In this document: positions 8,124-16,913 of the stretch, piece after piece
How positions within the stretch are numbered: the first letter of the stretch is position 1
Layout: each line of letters begins with the position of its first letter
NCBI RefSeq assembly: GCF_900114005.1
Contig: NZ_FORM01000011.1
Coordinates: 34,936 to 98,935, forward strand
Reading direction: 5' to 3'
Length of the DNA stretch: 64,000 nt
DNA from: Olleya namhaensis
GTDB lineage: Bacteria > Bacteroidota > Bacteroidia > Flavobacteriales > Flavobacteriaceae
Translations under genes and position numbers: made by a program
The notes under the pieces: generated by a model
Database searches by the model: none
Seen by the model: only the letters and a program-made list of their open reading frames with translations
What the model was told of the DNA's origin: nothing

Positions 8124-10226
8124 TTAGCTAATGTAGTTCCAGATGTTTTTGTATTTACTCATTTGTCGGTAGGTCTCTAATATAATTGCATTATCAGGAC
8201 TACTTAAGCTTGGATCTTTAGTTAAAAGGTCTTTTGCCCAATAGCGTGCATGTTGCAAAATGTCGTTATCTTTTACAATATCTGCAATGCGTAAATTTAA
8301 AATTCCGCTTTGTTGGGTCCCCATAATATCTCCTGGTCCACGAAGTCGTAAATCCACTTCTGCAATCTCAAAACCATCATTTGTACTGGTCATGGTTTGG
8401 ACACGTGTTTTACTGTTTTCTGACAATTTATGACTGGTCATTAGGATGCAATAACTTTGCTCTGCACCACGTCCAACACGACCTCTTAATTGGTGTAATT
8501 GTGCTAGTCCAAAACGCTCTGCACTTTCAATTACCATGACCGAAGCATTGGGTACATTTACCCCAACTTCTATAACCGTTGTTGCCACCATAATTTGTGT
8601 TTCGCCTTTAACAAATCGTTGCATTTCAAACTCCTTATCTGCGGGTTTCATTTTACCATGAACGATGGAAATTTGATACTCTGGCATCGGGAAATCGCGC
8701 ACCAAACTTTCGTAACCATCCATCAAATCTTTGTAGTCCATTTGAGCACTTTCTTGTATCAAAGGATAGACGATATATACCTGTCTTTTTTTAGCAATTT
8801 CGTCCCGAATAAAACGAAATACTTTTAGGCGATTTGAGTCGTATCTATGGACCGTTTTTATGGGTTGTCTTCCGGGTGGTAATTCGTCAATTACAGAGAT
8901 GTCTAAATCACCATAAACAGACATCGCTAAAGTTCTTGGAATTGGAGTTGCTGTCATGACCAAAACGTGAGGAGGAAGAGTGTTTTTTTTCCAAAGCTTA
9001 GATCGTTGCTTGACTCCAAAACGGTGTTGCTCGTCAATAATTGCAAGTCCTAAATTGTTAAATTTAACCTTGTCTTCTAAAACAGCATGTGTACCTATTA
9101 GGATGTCTAATTCGCCGCTTTCTAACATTTTGTGTATCTCTCTTCGTTCTGAAGTTTTACTTGAACCTGTAAGCAGTTTAATACTGATTTCTAAATTGTT
9201 ACATAGTTCTAATAATCCATTATAGTGTTGTACTGACAAAATTTCAGTCGGTGCCATTAAGCAAGCTTGAAAACCGTTGTCAACCGCTATTAGCATTGAC
9301 ATTAATGCCACTATGGTCTTTCCGGAGCCAACATCACCTTGTAAAAGACGGTTCATTTGTGCATTACTACCTAAATCTGCTCTGATTTCTTTTAATACAC
9401 GCTTCTGCGCATTGGTTAATTCAAACGGTAAATGGTTTTTGAAAAACGTATTAAAATGTGCGCCAACGGTTTCAAAAGGAAATCCTTTAATCTTAGTTTT
9501 ATGAATTAAATTTTTAAGAATTAATTGTAATTGTATGTAAAATAACTCTTCAAATTTTAGTCTGAATTCGGCTTTAGAAAGTGCTGTTTGATCCTTCGGA
9601 AAATGAACATTTAAAAGGGCTTCAGATTTCGAAATTAATTTGTTTTCTGAAAGTAGTTTTTCGGACAAGGTTTCAACAAATCTTCCTTTGGTTTCAAGGA
9701 ATAAATTTTGCATGATTTTTGTCATCACGCGATTGCTAATTCCTCTGTTAGATAACTTCTCAGTTGAAGGGTAAATGGCTTGCATTGCACTTCGCAAATT
9801 TGCCTGATGTTCGGTTAGTAATTCGATGTCAGGATGCGGCATATTATACTTGTTTGCAAACAAGTTTGTTTTTCCAAAAATGACATAAGTTGCGTTTAAT
9901 TTTAAAGCTTCCTTAATCCATTTTTGACCTCTAAACCATACCAATTCCATGGTGCCAGTTTCGTCCTTAAAAGTAGCAACTAATCGCTTGCCTCTTTTCT
10001 GAGCAATCTCTTCAAATTTTGTGATTTTACCAATAATTTGCACCTCGGCAGCATTGGGTAATAATTGGTTGATTTTGTAATATTTTGTACGATCTAAATA
10101 TCTGTTTGGAAACAGATTTATTAAATCTTGATAGGTGTGAATACCCAACTCCTTGCGCAATAAATCTGCACGATTTGGTCCGACGCCTTTTAGGTAATCT
10201 ATTGGAGTTTGTAAGTTAGTACTCAT
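8124..10226 (-). CDS. recG: ATP-dependent DNA helicase RecG
   Basis: About 700 residues from the ATG at 10226. An in-frame ATG exists at 10280, but the extra 18 residues lie before the conserved TPIDYLKGVGPNRADLL start of the family. RecG remodels stalled forks and Holliday junctions. The wedge/OB domain occupies ~residues 40-160. Helicase motif I is GDVGSGKT (297-304), motif II is DEQH (398-401), then TATPIPRTL and the C-terminal VIEVGVNVPNA and QLRGRVGRG motifs, followed by the TRG region. It is full length with all motifs intact. The amine oxidase gene follows after 4 bp, and the upstream region is repeat array B shared with the divergent M1 peptidase gene. Confidence 0.96.
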   Translation of the reverse strand: MSTNLQTPIDYLKGVGPNRADLLRKELGIHTYQDLINLFPNRYLDRTKYYKINQLLPNAAEVQIIGKITKFEEIAQKRGKRLVATFKDETGTMELVWFRGQKWIKEALKLNATYVIFGKTNLFANKYNMPHPDIELLTEHQANLRSAMQAIYPSTEKLSNRGISNRVMTKIMQNLFLETKGRFVETLSEKLLSENKLISKSEALLNVHFPKDQTALSKAEFRLKFEELFYIQLQLILKNLIHKTKIKGFPFETVGAHFNTFFKNHLPFELTNAQKRVLKEIRADLGSNAQMNRLLQGDVGSGKTIVALMSMLIAVDNGFQACLMAPTEILSVQHYNGLLELCNNLEISIKLLTGSSKTSERREIHKMLESGELDILIGTHAVLEDKVKFNNLGLAIIDEQHRFGVKQRSKLWKKNTLPPHVLVMTATPIPRTLAMSVYGDLDISVIDELPPGRQPIKTVHRYDSNRLKVFRFIRDEIAKKRQVYIVYPLIQESAQMDYKDLMDGYESLVRDFPMPEYQISIVHGKMKPADKEFEMQRFVKGETQIMVATTVIEVGVNVPNASVMVIESAERFGLAQLHQLRGRVGRGAEQSYCILMTSHKLSENSKTRVQTMTSTNDGFEIAEVDLRLRGPGDIMGTQQSGILNLRIADIVKDNDILQHARYWAKDLLTKDPSLSSPDNAIILETYRQMSKYKNIWNYIS

Positions 10227-10345
10227 AGACAACGAAATTAATGCATTTTGATTTAAAGAGAAAGTTAAATCGATTGGCATTGTCTTGCTTTAGTTGATTT
10301 TGGTTTAAGGAATTGTTGGTTTTTATAAAAGTTTAGAAAGTGTTT

Positions 10346-10838
10346 GGTTCTCGACACACCTTTCCTGTGTCAAGGCACTCGAACTGACGCGTTGTGCTTT
10401 TTATTGCTATGCTTATTTTATTTCGTAGCGTCATTTCGAGTGATTTGTGAAGCATGAGCAAATTGTATCGAGAAGTATTTATAAGAAAGTATAGTTCTCG
10501 ATACACCTTTCCTTCGTCAAGGCACTCGAACTGACGCGTTGTGCTTTGTGTTATGCTTATTTTATTGCGTGTTTTACTGCGTCTCGTCACTTCGAGTGAT
10601 TTGTGAAGCATGAGCAAATTGTATCGAGAAGTATTTATAAGAAAGTAGAGTTCTCGATACACCTTTCCTTCGTCAAGGCACTCGAACTGACGTCTTGTGC
10701 TTGTTATTGTGTGTTTTACTGCGTAGCGTCACTTCGAGTGATTTGTGAAGCATGAGCAAATTGTATCGAGAAGTATTTGTAAGAAAGTAGAGTTCTCGAT
10801 ACACCTTTCCTTCGTCAAGGCACTCGAACTGATGGTTG
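10346..10838. repeat. Repeat array B: three units plus a left-truncated one, related to array A
   Basis: Left arms (GTCACTTCGAGTGATTTGTG or close variants) start at 10430, 10586 and 10728, giving spacings of 156 and 142 bp. A half unit (inner right arm plus outer right arm) sits at 10346-10391. The left half is nearly identical to array A (GAAGCATGAGCAAATTGTAT). The right half differs: after TTCTCGATACACC it reads TTTCCTTCGTCAAGGCACTC instead of the array A sequence. Nested arms are conserved (GTATCGAGAA/TTCTCGATAC inside; CACTTCGAGTG/CACTCGAACTGACG outside). Located in the divergent gap between recG and the M1 aminopeptidase gene. Open frames within it are repeat artefacts. Confidence 0.92.
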
Positions 10839-11017
10839 TTTTCAAAAAAAGAGGACAAGATCAATGAATACAATAAAGATCTTGCTGCAAATCAATTTTC
10901 TTCTTTTTGTAAAGAGATGAATGAATTTTGTTTCCTCTTTAAAGGAAATCAAAAGAAAGAGGAGTTAACACGTTACAAAAAATTGTATTTTGGTCTAATC
11001 CTTGTTTAAATTTATTT

Positions 11018-13075
11018 ATGAGATACTTTTTAGTGCTATTTATTACGTTTTTATGTCTTTCCGCGAAAGCGCAACAAACTGAATTTATTGATTTTATATC
11101 TATTAAAGCTGAAGTTAGTTTTGAAAAAGACAATACTGTTAAAGGGAAAGCTAAATATATTTATAAAGCCTTGAAGCCGTTTGATTCTTTAATGATTGAC
11201 GCTGTAAACATTGAAATCACCAATTTTTATGATGACCATTACGATCTTGATTTTGAGTATGACGGAAAGCAAATTATATATAAACCACAATTTGAAGCTA
11301 ATTCGTATCATGAGTTAAATATCGAGTATACAGTAAAGCCTAAAAAAGCGCTCTACTTTACTGAAAAAGAAAACTCTCATCAAATTTGGACCCAGGGACA
11401 AGGTAAGTACACAAGTCATTGGTTACCTAGTATTGATGATATGAATGATAAAATCGAATTTGACTTGTCAATTACTTATGATAAAGACTATCAGGTTATT
11501 GCTAACGGTGCATTAATCGATAAAATTAGTAACGACTCAACAACCACTTGGCACTACGACATGCAAAAACCAATGTCAAGTTATCTTGTCGCGTTGGCTA
11601 TTGGCAAATATGAACAAAAGGTAATTACATCTCAAAGCGGAATACCTATACAATTGTATTATTATCCAGAAGATTCTGCTAAAATTGAGCCGACATACCG
11701 CTATACCAAACAAATGTTTGATTTTTTAGAAAACGAAATTGGTGTACCTTATCCTTGGCAAAACTATAAGCAAGTACCGGTAAAAGATTTTTTGTATTCA
11801 GGAATGGAAAATACGAGTTGCACTATTTTTAGTGACGATTTTATGATTGACAACACTAGTTTTATAGATAAAAACTACGTTAATGTTAATGCGCATGAAT
11901 TGGCGCACCAATGGTTTGGAGATTTGGTTACGGAAACTTCGGGGTCGCACCATTGGTTGCAGGAGGGTTTTGCAACGTATTACGCCCTTTTGGCAGAACG
12001 AGATCTATTTGGAGACGCGTATTACTACAATAGGCTTTATGAGTATTATGTAGAATTAAAAGCACAAGATGAAGCAGGAGATGGTACTGCGCTATTAAAT
12101 CCAAAATCTAGCAGTACAACGTTTTACAAAAAGGGTGCTTGGGCTTTACATGTTTTACGAGAAAAAGTGGGTGACAGAGCCTTTAAAAAGGCTGTAGAGG
12201 ATTACTTAACCCGTTATGCGTTTAAAAATGTTGAGACTTCTAGTTTTATAACTGAAGTAGAAAAACAATCGGGAAAAGACTTAACGTTATTTGTGGACCG
12301 TTGGTTAAAATCGCCTGTATTGTTGGAGGGACAAATGATAGCCAGTTTAGAAGACAATGAAACCGCTTCGTTTTTAATAACCAAGCAGACTAATCCATAT
12401 TTAAGTTACAGGACTGATGCGGATGATAATTACATTCCGTTTAGCTTAATTACAACTTTGCCTGAAGGGTTTCATGCTATTCAGGTTTCGGTTTTAGAGG
12501 AAGCGTTATCAAAACCAGAGTATCCTACTTCTGACGATTTAATTTTAGAGGCATTTAATTCGGACCAAATTCAGTTAAGACAAACTTTGGCTTTAGGCTT
12601 GAGAACGGTTCCTTTAAAATATCAAAAGCAGTATGAAGGGTTGCTTAATGATGCTTCTTATATTACCATTGAAGCAGCATTGTATAACCTATGGGCCAAT
12701 TTTCCGCGTAAGCGAAACCTATATTTAGAGCAAACAAAGACGATTTACGGTTTTAATAATTATAATATTAGAATCTTATGGTTGGCTCTAGCTATTGCTA
12801 CACCAGAGTATGAGCAAGATAAAACGGAAGCTTTTTTTAATGAATTAGTAGGTTATACAAATCCTACGCAACCCTTTTCAAGACGACAAAATGCTTTTGA
12901 AACTTTGTCTAGCTTGGGTGTGTTTAATCCCGCTGCTTTGACAAATCTTGTAGAGGCGACGAAGCACCATAATTGGCGTTTCAAGAGTTTTGCTAAGCAA
13001 CTTGTAGATTTGTTATCTGAAAATGAAAAATATAAATCTATAATTAGTAATTTGCAGGATAACCAAAAACAATAA
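11018..13075 (+). CDS. M1 family metallopeptidase (exported aminopeptidase)
   Basis: 685 residues with a signal peptide (MRYFLVLFITFLCLSAKAQ). Zinc-dependent aminopeptidase of the gluzincin M1 family: substrate-binding GxMEN motif as SGMENTS (261-267), zinc motif H293-E-L-A-H297 followed by WFGD, and the third ligand E316 exactly 19 residues after H297 in HHWLQEGFATYY. A HEAT-like C-terminal helical region follows. The leader puts it in the periplasm or at the cell surface; it likely processes peptides for nutrition. ATG start at 11018, ~180 bp after repeat array B. The patatin gene follows with a TTG codon 1 bp after this stop codon, suggesting cotranscription. Confidence 0.93.
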   Translation: MRYFLVLFITFLCLSAKAQQTEFIDFISIKAEVSFEKDNTVKGKAKYIYKALKPFDSLMIDAVNIEITNFYDDHYDLDFEYDGKQIIYKPQFEANSYHELNIEYTVKPKKALYFTEKENSHQIWTQGQGKYTSHWLPSIDDMNDKIEFDLSITYDKDYQVIANGALIDKISNDSTTTWHYDMQKPMSSYLVALAIGKYEQKVITSQSGIPIQLYYYPEDSAKIEPTYRYTKQMFDFLENEIGVPYPWQNYKQVPVKDFLYSGMENTSCTIFSDDFMIDNTSFIDKNYVNVNAHELAHQWFGDLVTETSGSHHWLQEGFATYYALLAERDLFGDAYYYNRLYEYYVELKAQDEAGDGTALLNPKSSSTTFYKKGAWALHVLREKVGDRAFKKAVEDYLTRYAFKNVETSSFITEVEKQSGKDLTLFVDRWLKSPVLLEGQMIASLEDNETASFLITKQTNPYLSYRTDADDNYIPFSLITTLPEGFHAIQVSVLEEALSKPEYPTSDDLILEAFNSDQIQLRQTLALGLRTVPLKYQKQYEGLLNDASYITIEAALYNLWANFPRKRNLYLEQTKTIYGFNNYNIRILWLALAIATPEYEQDKTEAFFNELVGYTNPTQPFSRRQNAFETLSSLGVFNPAALTNLVEATKHHNWRFKSFAKQLVDLLSENEKYKSIISNLQDNQKQ

Positions 13076-13076
13076 T

Positions 13077-13994
13077 TTGAAAGCATTAGTCATATCTGGA
13101 GGAGGAAGTAAAGGTGCATTTGCAGGTGGTGTTGCGCAACATTTAATTGAACAAGAAGGAAAACAGTATGATATGTTTTTGGGAACATCTACAGGAAGTT
13201 TGTTAATTCCGCATTTGGCTACCGGCAATATTGGTAAGCTTTACGATATTTATACACATGTTAATCAGAATTCGATTTTTAGTATTAATCCATTTGTGGT
13301 TAAGAAAAAAGGCGATAGAGAGTATGTGTCGATTAACTATTTTAATACGGCGTTACAATTTATTAAACGAAAACGAACTTTTGGAGAAAGTAAAAACCTA
13401 AAAAAACATATTAAAGAGCATTTTACTAAAGCTGAATATGATACAATTAAAGCCACTAAAGAAGATGTTGTGGTTACGGTTACTAATTTATCTAAAAACC
13501 GAGTGGAGTATAAGTCTATTAACGATTATAGCTACGAGGAGTTTTGCGAGTGGGTTTGGATTTCGTGCAATTATATTCCGTTTATGTCATTGGCAATAAA
13601 AGATGGTTTTGAGTATGCAGATGGTGGTTTAGGTTGTGTAATACCAATAAGAGAAGCTATTTTGCGTGGCGCTACAGAAGTGGATGCTATAGTTTTAGAA
13701 AGCGAAAATTTGGAATACAACAAGGTGTTGGGCAAAAACCCGTTTTCGTTAATGATTAACCTATTTGGGCATTTATTAGATCAAGTAGAAAAAGGGGATA
13801 TTGCAATTGGAAAATTGGCTGCAAAACACAGAAATGTGAAGCTAAACCTATATTATACACCAACTAAGTTAACAGAAAACTCATTGATTTTTAATAAGAA
13901 ACTGATGGAAGAGTGGTGGTTACAAGGGTATTTGTATGCGCAAGGTAAATATGAAAATCATGATGAGTATAGCTCTACTGTACCTATAAAATAA
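13077..13994 (+). CDS. Patatin-like phospholipase family protein (TTG start)
   Basis: 305 residues read from a TTG at 13077; the protein must start about here because the oxyanion-hole motif GGGSKGAF lies at residues 8-15 and there is no upstream ATG in frame. Patatin acyl hydrolases use a Ser-Asp dyad: GTSTG with S38 and DGG with D182 are both present. It probably hydrolyses phospholipids or other acyl esters in the cytoplasm or at the membrane. No signal peptide. The start codon is 1 bp beyond the M1 peptidase stop, so translation is probably coupled. A strong bidirectional terminator follows at 14031. Confidence 0.9.
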   Translation: MKALVISGGGSKGAFAGGVAQHLIEQEGKQYDMFLGTSTGSLLIPHLATGNIGKLYDIYTHVNQNSIFSINPFVVKKKGDREYVSINYFNTALQFIKRKRTFGESKNLKKHIKEHFTKAEYDTIKATKEDVVVTVTNLSKNRVEYKSINDYSYEEFCEWVWISCNYIPFMSLAIKDGFEYADGGLGCVIPIREAILRGATEVDAIVLESENLEYNKVLGKNPFSLMINLFGHLLDQVEKGDIAIGKLAAKHRNVKLNLYYTPTKLTENSLIFNKKLMEEWWLQGYLYAQGKYENHDEYSSTVPIK

Positions 13995-14030
13995 AGTGTA
14001 AATGCATTGTATTGATGCACTATGTACATA

Positions 14031-14063
14031 AAAAAAGCCCTATAGTTTGATAGGGCTTTTTTA
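14031..14063. terminator. Bidirectional rho-independent terminator between convergent genes
   Basis: Stem AAAAAGCCCTAT / ATAGGGCTTTTTT around the loop AGTTTG, with A-run and T-run on both sides. It lies between the patatin gene (+) and the 172-residue gene (-), so it serves both. Confidence 0.85.
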
Positions 14064-14081
14064 TTTTTTTGTAAAATTTGG

Positions 14082-14600
14082 TTACCAGATTTCCGCAACT
14101 TCCTTTTTAATATAATGTAAACCGGCATTACTTGGTGCTGCTTTGTCAAGCATTTCGTTTAAAATAGCTTCTCTAAGTTTACTTGCAGAGTCTATTTTTT
14201 CGCTCATACTTACTTTTCTAATTAATTGTATAGTTGCACTTTTAGATGCGGTTACTATAGTCCAGCAGTCGTCGCTTAAATAAATTTGTTGTGATAGGTT
14301 GTGTTCAAATTCTTGCTCGATACTTTTTATTAGTAAATCTTCATATGCTTGTTTGTCTGATGACAGTGGTGCCACACGTAGTAATAATTTGTTTGGAGAT
14401 ATACGTTCTAAAAATAATGCTAAACGCTCATAAGCCTGAAGTCTTACCGGTAAAGACTCTTTACTAAGGGTTTTTACAATATTAAATTTACGACGTTCCT
14501 CTTCGTTCTGCATGTGTTCTCTAAAAAAAAGATAAGCTATAACCCCTGTGATGATTGAAGGGACAGAATACATGACGACGTTTAATAATTGTTCTTCCAT
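14082..14600 (-). CDS. Conserved flavobacterial protein with one N-terminal membrane segment
   Basis: 172 residues. A membrane segment lies at ~8-26 (VVMYSVPSIITGVIAYLFF) followed by a charged, helical cytoplasmic-looking region (EHMQNEEERRKFNIVKTL, RLQAYERLALFLERI). I recognise this as a type found widely in Flavobacteriia without an assigned function. No catalytic motif is visible. Convergent with the patatin gene; ~300 bp of non-coding DNA precedes it. Confidence 0.7.
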   Translation of the reverse strand: MEEQLLNVVMYSVPSIITGVIAYLFFREHMQNEEERRKFNIVKTLSKESLPVRLQAYERLALFLERISPNKLLLRVAPLSSDKQAYEDLLIKSIEQEFEHNLSQQIYLSDDCWTIVTASKSATIQLIRKVSMSEKIDSASKLREAILNEMLDKAAPSNAGLHYIKKEVAEIW

Positions 14601-14903
14601 AAGTTGTTTGGTTTAGTATAACAAACATAATGTCTTTTAAATTATTGTACAAGAAAACAGATAATGGAATCAAAACTGTTTTTAATGGAATGAAGACGGT
14701 CGATAATAAATTAGCAGGGTTTAAAAAAAGTATTGTCAGCTATTTTTGAATTGTTGTTTCTGTTTTACAATAGGTTAGCTGTTAGGTCTAGGTGCTTATT
14801 TTAAAATAAATCATAAAAACATGGTCTCAAGGGGTAACAGAAATCAATATCAGTTTATATAACTATATAAATGATAAATTCTAAACAGTTAAAACTTTAA
14901 ATT
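14601..14903. other. Intergenic region between divergent genes, no gene seen
   Basis: 303 bp, AT-rich. It must carry promoters for the divergent 172-residue gene and the 585-residue lipoprotein gene, but I found no convincing TAnnTTTG box, repeat or RNA gene. Confidence 0.5.
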
Positions 14904-16661
14904 ATGAAAACTTTAAACGCAAACTTTAAATTAATACTTGGTGTAATGGTCATGCTAATGATGGTATTGACATCTTGTAATCCTAACGAATCTGTTGATA
15001 TGCCAGAAGTGCCAGAAGGTACGTCAGGGAATTCTCAAATAGATTTTGGTTCTAATATTCAACGAGATTTTATGGGACGTATTGTAGATCAGTCTTCTAT
15101 ACCTTTAGATAATGTAAATATTACAATAGGTAATAAAACAGCAATTACAGATAATAATGGAATGTTTGTAATTAATGATGTTTCTGTTAAAGAGCGATTG
15201 GGATTTATTACCGCGCAAAAACCTGGTTATTTAAAAGGAATGCGATCTGTAGTGCCAACTTCGGGAACCAATATGATTAATATTATGCTTGTAGCAGAAA
15301 CTCTAGTAAGCACAGTAGCATCGGGTAGTAGTAGTGAGGTTACATTAAGTAATGGCGCTAAAGTGAGTTTTGATGGTGCTTTTAAAGATGAAAACGGGAA
15401 TGCTTATTCAGGAAATGTAGATGTTTATATGTATCACTTAGAAACGTCTAACCCTGCGATCGAAGCAATTATGCCAGGAAACTTGCAAGCTGAAAATGCT
15501 AATGGGGAAGAACGTGTTTTAGTGTCTTACGGGATGTTAAATGTTGAATTAAAAGGGGCTTCAGGGGAAAAATTGAATATTGCAGATGGAAGTGTGGCAC
15601 AAATAGAGTTACCTATAAATCCTGCACAAAACGGAGTAGCACCAGCAACAATTCCATTATGGCATTTTGATGAGGTTTCTGGTGTCTGGATGGAAGATGG
15701 AGAAGCAACATTAGTTGGCGGAAAGTATCAAGGAGAAGTTTCTCATTTTTCATGGTGGAACTGGGATGCGCCATTTCCTGCGGTAATTTTATGTATAAAC
15801 GCTGTGGATGCTAATAATAATCCATTAGCTAATCTTGATATTAAACTTATTGAAAGTAATGCAGTTAATGGAAGAACGGCTTTTACTAATGGCGATGGTA
15901 ATATTTGTGGTTTTGTTCCAATAAACGAAGCCTTTACTTTAAAAGCATTTGATCCATGTGGTGTTGAGGTGTTTTCGTCTAACATCGGTTCTTTTGCAGC
16001 AGATACTAATTATAGTTTAGTATTACCTTCTGTTACAGCAACTGTAATTAGTGGTACTTTAGTTAACTGTGCAAACACAAATGTAACTAATGGTTATGCC
16101 TCAATAATTTATGGCAATCAATTAGCATCGGTACCTGTAACTAATGGAGATTTTACGTTATCTGTTATTCAGTGTGCTGCCTTAACAAGTTTTAGTTTAG
16201 AAGGTGTAGACTACGATACATTTCAAGAAACGGATACTATCTCGTATAATTTTGGAAGTGCCGATGTTGGAAATATAATAGCTTGTAACGCAGTGTCAGA
16301 ATATATTACACTTCAAGTAGATAATGATCCTGTAGACTACTTTTTAAGTAATATTACTGCAGATTCTTGGAGTTCGACTTCTGTAAGTATTGGTGGTCAG
16401 AACGATATTGGAGAAAGTATTTTAATAAGCGGAAGTGCAACTACTTTAGGGACGCATCCAGATAATGGTCCTTCATATATTGGAATTGAGCTAAACAGTT
16501 TGAATATAGATCACGGTGTGCCGAATACATTAGCATCTACAATTACAAATTTTGGAACAGTAGGACAGTATATAGATATTACAATTACAGGAAGTTATAC
16601 AGATAATAATGGCTTAGTTAAATCTTTATCCGCAGCCATACATGTATTAAGAGATAATTAG
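14904..16661 (+). CDS. Large lipoprotein with carboxypeptidase-regulatory-like domain
   Basis: 585 residues. Lipoprotein leader MKTLNANFKLILGVMVMLMM...VLTSC with the lipid-accepting Cys at 25. A beta-sandwich carboxypeptidase-regulatory-like domain follows at ~55-115 (GRIVDQSSIPLDNVNITIG, then AITDNNGMFVI). The middle part (~150-300) has segments such as IPLWHFDEVSGVWMEDGEA, a block common in Bacteroidota surface lipoproteins. The C-terminal part is beta-rich and unassigned. Probably a cell-surface or periplasmic lipoprotein; no enzymatic motif is visible. Stand-alone gene followed by a terminator at 16861. Confidence 0.75.
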   Translation: MKTLNANFKLILGVMVMLMMVLTSCNPNESVDMPEVPEGTSGNSQIDFGSNIQRDFMGRIVDQSSIPLDNVNITIGNKTAITDNNGMFVINDVSVKERLGFITAQKPGYLKGMRSVVPTSGTNMINIMLVAETLVSTVASGSSSEVTLSNGAKVSFDGAFKDENGNAYSGNVDVYMYHLETSNPAIEAIMPGNLQAENANGEERVLVSYGMLNVELKGASGEKLNIADGSVAQIELPINPAQNGVAPATIPLWHFDEVSGVWMEDGEATLVGGKYQGEVSHFSWWNWDAPFPAVILCINAVDANNNPLANLDIKLIESNAVNGRTAFTNGDGNICGFVPINEAFTLKAFDPCGVEVFSSNIGSFAADTNYSLVLPSVTATVISGTLVNCANTNVTNGYASIIYGNQLASVPVTNGDFTLSVIQCAALTSFSLEGVDYDTFQETDTISYNFGSADVGNIIACNAVSEYITLQVDNDPVDYFLSNITADSWSSTSVSIGGQNDIGESILISGSATTLGTHPDNGPSYIGIELNSLNIDHGVPNTLASTITNFGTVGQYIDITITGSYTDNNGLVKSLSAAIHVLRDN

Positions 16662-16719
16662 TGTTATAGTTTGAGTTTATTTAATAATAACATAATTATT
16701 ATAATTAAATTAAAACCGC

Positions 16720-16748
16720 AATGTCAGGTTGAGCGTAGTCGAAACCTT
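16720..16748. repeat. Single copy of a short GTCAGGTTGAGCGTAGTCGA element
   Basis: The stretch from 16723 reads GTCAGGTTGAGCGTAGTCGA then AACC. From memory, closely similar sequences recur as dispersed intergenic repeats in many flavobacterial genomes. Only one copy is present in this window, so the repeat status is based on recall, not on the sequence here. Confidence 0.45.
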
Positions 16749-16860
16749 TCAAAGAGTTAAACATAATAACCCTTTGGCTGTTTTTAAGATGACAGTCTAA
16801 TTGTAAATAAATTAAGAAAAGGATAGTCGATAAATTAAAAATAAAACTCAAATTTATGTA

Positions 16861-16897
16861 AAAAAAAAAGAGGCTTCAGTTGAAGCCTCTTTTTTAG
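16861..16897. terminator. Bidirectional terminator
   Basis: A-run, stem AGAGGCTTCA / TGAAGCCTCT with a GT-type loop, then TTTTTT. It ends the lipoprotein transcript (+) and the glutamate-synthase-like transcript (-). Confidence 0.85.
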
Positions 16898-16913
16898 TTT
16901 GTAATAGTTTGAT

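Noticed and set aside
10333..10873. Open reading frames within repeat array B
   Set aside because: Same reason: translated repeat units with no coding signature.
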